Assembly: GCA_900756155.1 (NCBI GenBank)
Contig: CAAEJV010000017.1
Location: forward strand, 186,001-250,000
Source: Pasteurellaceae bacterium
GTDB lineage: Bacteria > Pseudomonadota > Gammaproteobacteria > Enterobacterales > Pasteurellaceae
Direction of reading: 5' to 3'
DNA: 64,000 bases
Shown here: one piece after another, positions 62,233-64,000 of the stretch
How the letters are laid out: every line of letters begins with the position of its first letter
Numbering within the stretch: position 1 is the first letter of the stretch
Program-made: the position numbers and the translations under genes
The notes under the pieces: model-generated
Told to the model about the DNA's origin: nothing
Databases searched by the model: none
What the model saw: only the letters and a program-made list of their open reading frames with translations

Positions 62233-63300
62233 ATGACAAAACAAATTTTCACACAATCTCAACAACCAGAAGAGGAAGAAATTCTGCCTAAGCAAGAATT
62301 TCATAATGTTGAAACAACCATTGATAGCGAACCTTTAGAAGGGGAGTTGTTGGACGAGCAATTTGAGCAAATTGTGAAGCCTAAATTGAGTGGTTGGAAA
62401 ACGGCTTTGAAATTGACCGCACTTTTATTTTTAGGGGCGACGGTTGCACAATCTGTTCAATGGATTTGGGATAGTTATCAAAATCAACAATGGATTTACC
62501 TTGCTTTTGCGTTAGTGAGTTTTGTCGTTGTGTTGTTTGGTTTATCTGAAATCATCGCAGAATGGCGACGTTTGGTGAAACTCAAAAAGCGTTTGAATCT
62601 ACAAGAACAAAGTCAGCGATTAATAGGTGAAAGTGCGGTTAAAAATCATCAAGTTTTTTCAGAACAGGATAGCGAGAAAGGAAAAGTCTTGTGTTTATCG
62701 ATTGCCGATACCTTAAAATTGGATTCGCAACATCCTGCAATTGTCCAATGGGAAAAGCAGCTTAATGAAAGTTATTCTGCTCGCGAAGTTACCCATTTAT
62801 TTAGTCAAACAGTGTTACAGTCTTTTGATAAAAAAGCGAAAAAACTGATTACTAAAATGGCAGCAGAATCCGCTGTGATTGTGGCAATCAGTCCTTTAGC
62901 CATTATTGATATGTTTTTTATTGCATGGCGAAATATTCGTTTAATCAATAAAATTGCAGCAATTTATGGGATTGAGCTAGGGTATTTTACCCGTCTTCGT
63001 TTGCTCAGAATGGTGTTAGTGAATCTTGCTTTTGCCGGTGCGACTGAAATCGTGCAAGATTTAGGGATGGATTGGCTTTCGCAAGATATTACCGCGAAAC
63101 TTTCTGCGCGAGCAGCGCAGGGGATTGGCGTAGGATTATTAACAGCTCGATTGGGCATTAAGGCTATGGAGTTTTGTCGCCCATTGGCATTTGAGAAAGC
63201 CGAAAAACCAAAACTTTCTCATGTGCAAAAAGAATTGTTGACGGTAATGAAAGATACGGTACTTGGCAAGACGAAAGTGAAAGAAAAAGAAGAAGTGTAA
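62233..63300 (+). CDS. ycjF: YcjF-family inner-membrane protein (DUF697)
   Basis: A 355-residue protein with an acidic soluble N-terminus, a hydrophobic pair (about residues 60-115) and a C-terminal DUF697 domain containing AVIVAISPLAIIDMFFIAWR and further segments. YcjF/TIGR01620 proteins are usually encoded directly after ycjX. ATG 62233 follows GGAAAG; the open frame itself begins with a TTG at 62221. Confidence 0.9.
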   Translation: MTKQIFTQSQQPEEEEILPKQEFHNVETTIDSEPLEGELLDEQFEQIVKPKLSGWKTALKLTALLFLGATVAQSVQWIWDSYQNQQWIYLAFALVSFVVVLFGLSEIIAEWRRLVKLKKRLNLQEQSQRLIGESAVKNHQVFSEQDSEKGKVLCLSIADTLKLDSQHPAIVQWEKQLNESYSAREVTHLFSQTVLQSFDKKAKKLITKMAAESAVIVAISPLAIIDMFFIAWRNIRLINKIAAIYGIELGYFTRLRLLRMVLVNLAFAGATEIVQDLGMDWLSQDITAKLSARAAQGIGVGLLTARLGIKAMEFCRPLAFEKAEKPKLSHVQKELLTVMKDTVLGKTKVKEKEEV

Positions 63301-63305
63301 TAAAA

Positions 63306-63336
63306 AAGTGCGGTTAAAATTGACCGCACTTTTTTG
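63306..63336. terminator. Inverted uptake-signal pair between ycjF and prfB
   Basis: AAGTGCGGT (63306-63314) and ACCGCACTT (63323-63331), 8-nt loop, T runs both sides; bidirectional between convergent genes. Confidence 0.85.
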
Positions 63337-63348
63337 TATAAGAGATGA

Positions 63349-64000
63349 TTAAAGTCCTGCTTTCAAGCTTGCTTCAATAAAGCGGTCTAGATCGCCATCC
63401 AGTACAGCTTGTGTATTACGATTTTCAACGCCTGTGCGGAGATCCTTAATACGCGCATCATCTAACACATAAGAACGAATTTGGCTGCCCCAACCAATAT
63501 CAGATTTATTATCTTCCATCGCTTGTTTATCCGCATTTTTCTTTTGTAACTCAAGCTCATACAATTTTGCTTTCAACTGCTTCATGGCTTGATCTTTATT
63601 TTTGTGCTGAGAACGATCGTTTTGACATTGCACAACAATCCCACTTGGCATGTGAGTAATACGCACCGCACTTTCAGTTTTATTGACGTGCTGACCACCC
63701 GCACCGGATGCACGGTAAACGTCAATACGTAAATCAGCCGGATTGATTTCAATATCAATATCGTCATCAATTTCAGGATAAACGAAAGCTGCTGCAAATG
63801 ATGTATGACGACGGTTATTGGAGTCGAATGGACTTTTGCGCACTAAACGATGAATACCGGTTTCAGTACGTAACCAACCGAAAGCATATTCGCCGCTGAC
63901 ACGAATCGTCGCGGATTTTAAACCTGCGACATCACCATCAGAGACTTCCATTAATTCTGTTTTAAAGCCTTTGCTTTCAGCCCATCGAAGGTACATGCGA
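63349..64000 (-). CDS. prfB: Peptide chain release factor 2 (C-terminal part, runs off the right edge)
   Basis: Terminates translation at UAA/UGA. The visible 217 residues include the codon-recognition motif RKSPFDSNNRRHTS (SPF) and the catalytic loop ASGAGGQHVNKTES. The last codons encode IEASLKAGL. The frame continues past 64000 (a methionine at 63996 is internal), so the start and the programmed +1 frameshift site expected for RF2 are not visible. Its GGQ glutamine is a substrate of PrmC, encoded at 26977. Confidence 0.96.
   Translation of the reverse strand, partial: RMYLRWAESKGFKTELMEVSDGDVAGLKSATIRVSGEYAFGWLRTETGIHRLVRKSPFDSNNRRHTSFAAAFVYPEIDDDIDIEINPADLRIDVYRASGAGGQHVNKTESAVRITHMPSGIVVQCQNDRSQHKNKDQAMKQLKAKLYELELQKKNADKQAMEDNKSDIGWGSQIRSYVLDDARIKDLRTGVENRNTQAVLDGDLDRFIEASLKAGL

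Noticed and set aside
1..64000. CRISPR array, prophage or insertion sequence
   Set aside because: No regularly spaced repeats, no Cas, transposase, integrase or phage structural genes seen.
1..64000. Phase-variable simple-sequence repeats typical of Haemophilus
   Set aside because: I saw no long tetranucleotide or dinucleotide tracts in promoters or at gene starts; only ordinary A or T runs.

Overview
The window is Pasteurellaceae DNA, most likely genus Haemophilus and resembling H. parainfluenzae or H. haemolyticus; I cannot fix the species. The evidence is low overall GC, very many copies of the Haemophilus DNA uptake signal AAGTGCGGT/ACCGCACTT, a tmRNA whose tag reads (A)NDEQYALAA, a complete sapABCDF operon, and proteins that match my memory of H. 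influenzae homologues closely. Much of the window is core genome: dense genes, TAATG stop/start overlaps, and inverted uptake-signal pairs acting as intrinsic terminators.

Layout. 1-3.8 kb: polyamine importer potABCD (minus; potD runs off the left edge). 4.1-5.3 kb: pepT behind an FNR-type promoter. 5.5-11.1 kb (minus): a glyoxalase-II-like hydrolase, cell-wall enzymes MepK/YcbK and LdtD/YcbB, protease Prc and RNA chaperone ProQ. 11.3-15.2 kb: letAB (yebST) lipid transport. 15.3-16.8 kb: kdsD-kdsC. Then rnpB, dinB behind a LexA box, a secreted orphan and ssrA.

19.6-25.2 kb is the accessory part: mdaB, a GlxA-type regulator, a UlaG-like hydrolase, then a mosaic insert and an AraC regulator. 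The insert has a GC-rich Neisseria-like ABC ATPase missing its N-terminus, an AT-rich Gram-positive-type cadD, a 37-codon NnrS remnant and a decapitated Ohr/OsmC gene. It starts beside a terminator made of two inverted Neisseria uptake sequences. A ~60-bp repeat brackets the modules.

25.3-42.1 kb returns to core genes: epmC; prfA-prmC-sirB1-kdsA; a 2-hydroxyacid dehydrogenase with lolCDE; yhcB; ridA; a YwiC-like protein and a Sel1-repeat protein; mnmC; fabB; ilvIH. 42.2-49.6 kb: a YedE-type selenium/sulfur transporter, a DUF484 protein, purA, lysC, sanA, metX behind MetJ boxes, and a nitroreductase. 49.7-58.1 kb: sppA, a BASS transporter and sapABCDF. 58.2-63.3 kb: ycjX and ycjF, separated by sodC and a merP-merT-transglutaminase operon. 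The window closes on the C-terminal half of prfB.

Shared pathways: KdsD, KdsA and KdsC give three of the four Kdo steps. LolCDE, LetAB, LdtD, MepK and Prc serve the envelope. PrmC methylates RF1 and RF2, both encoded here. IlvIH, LysC and MetX belong to amino-acid synthesis. I see no prophage, transposase, CRISPR array, tRNA or rRNA.
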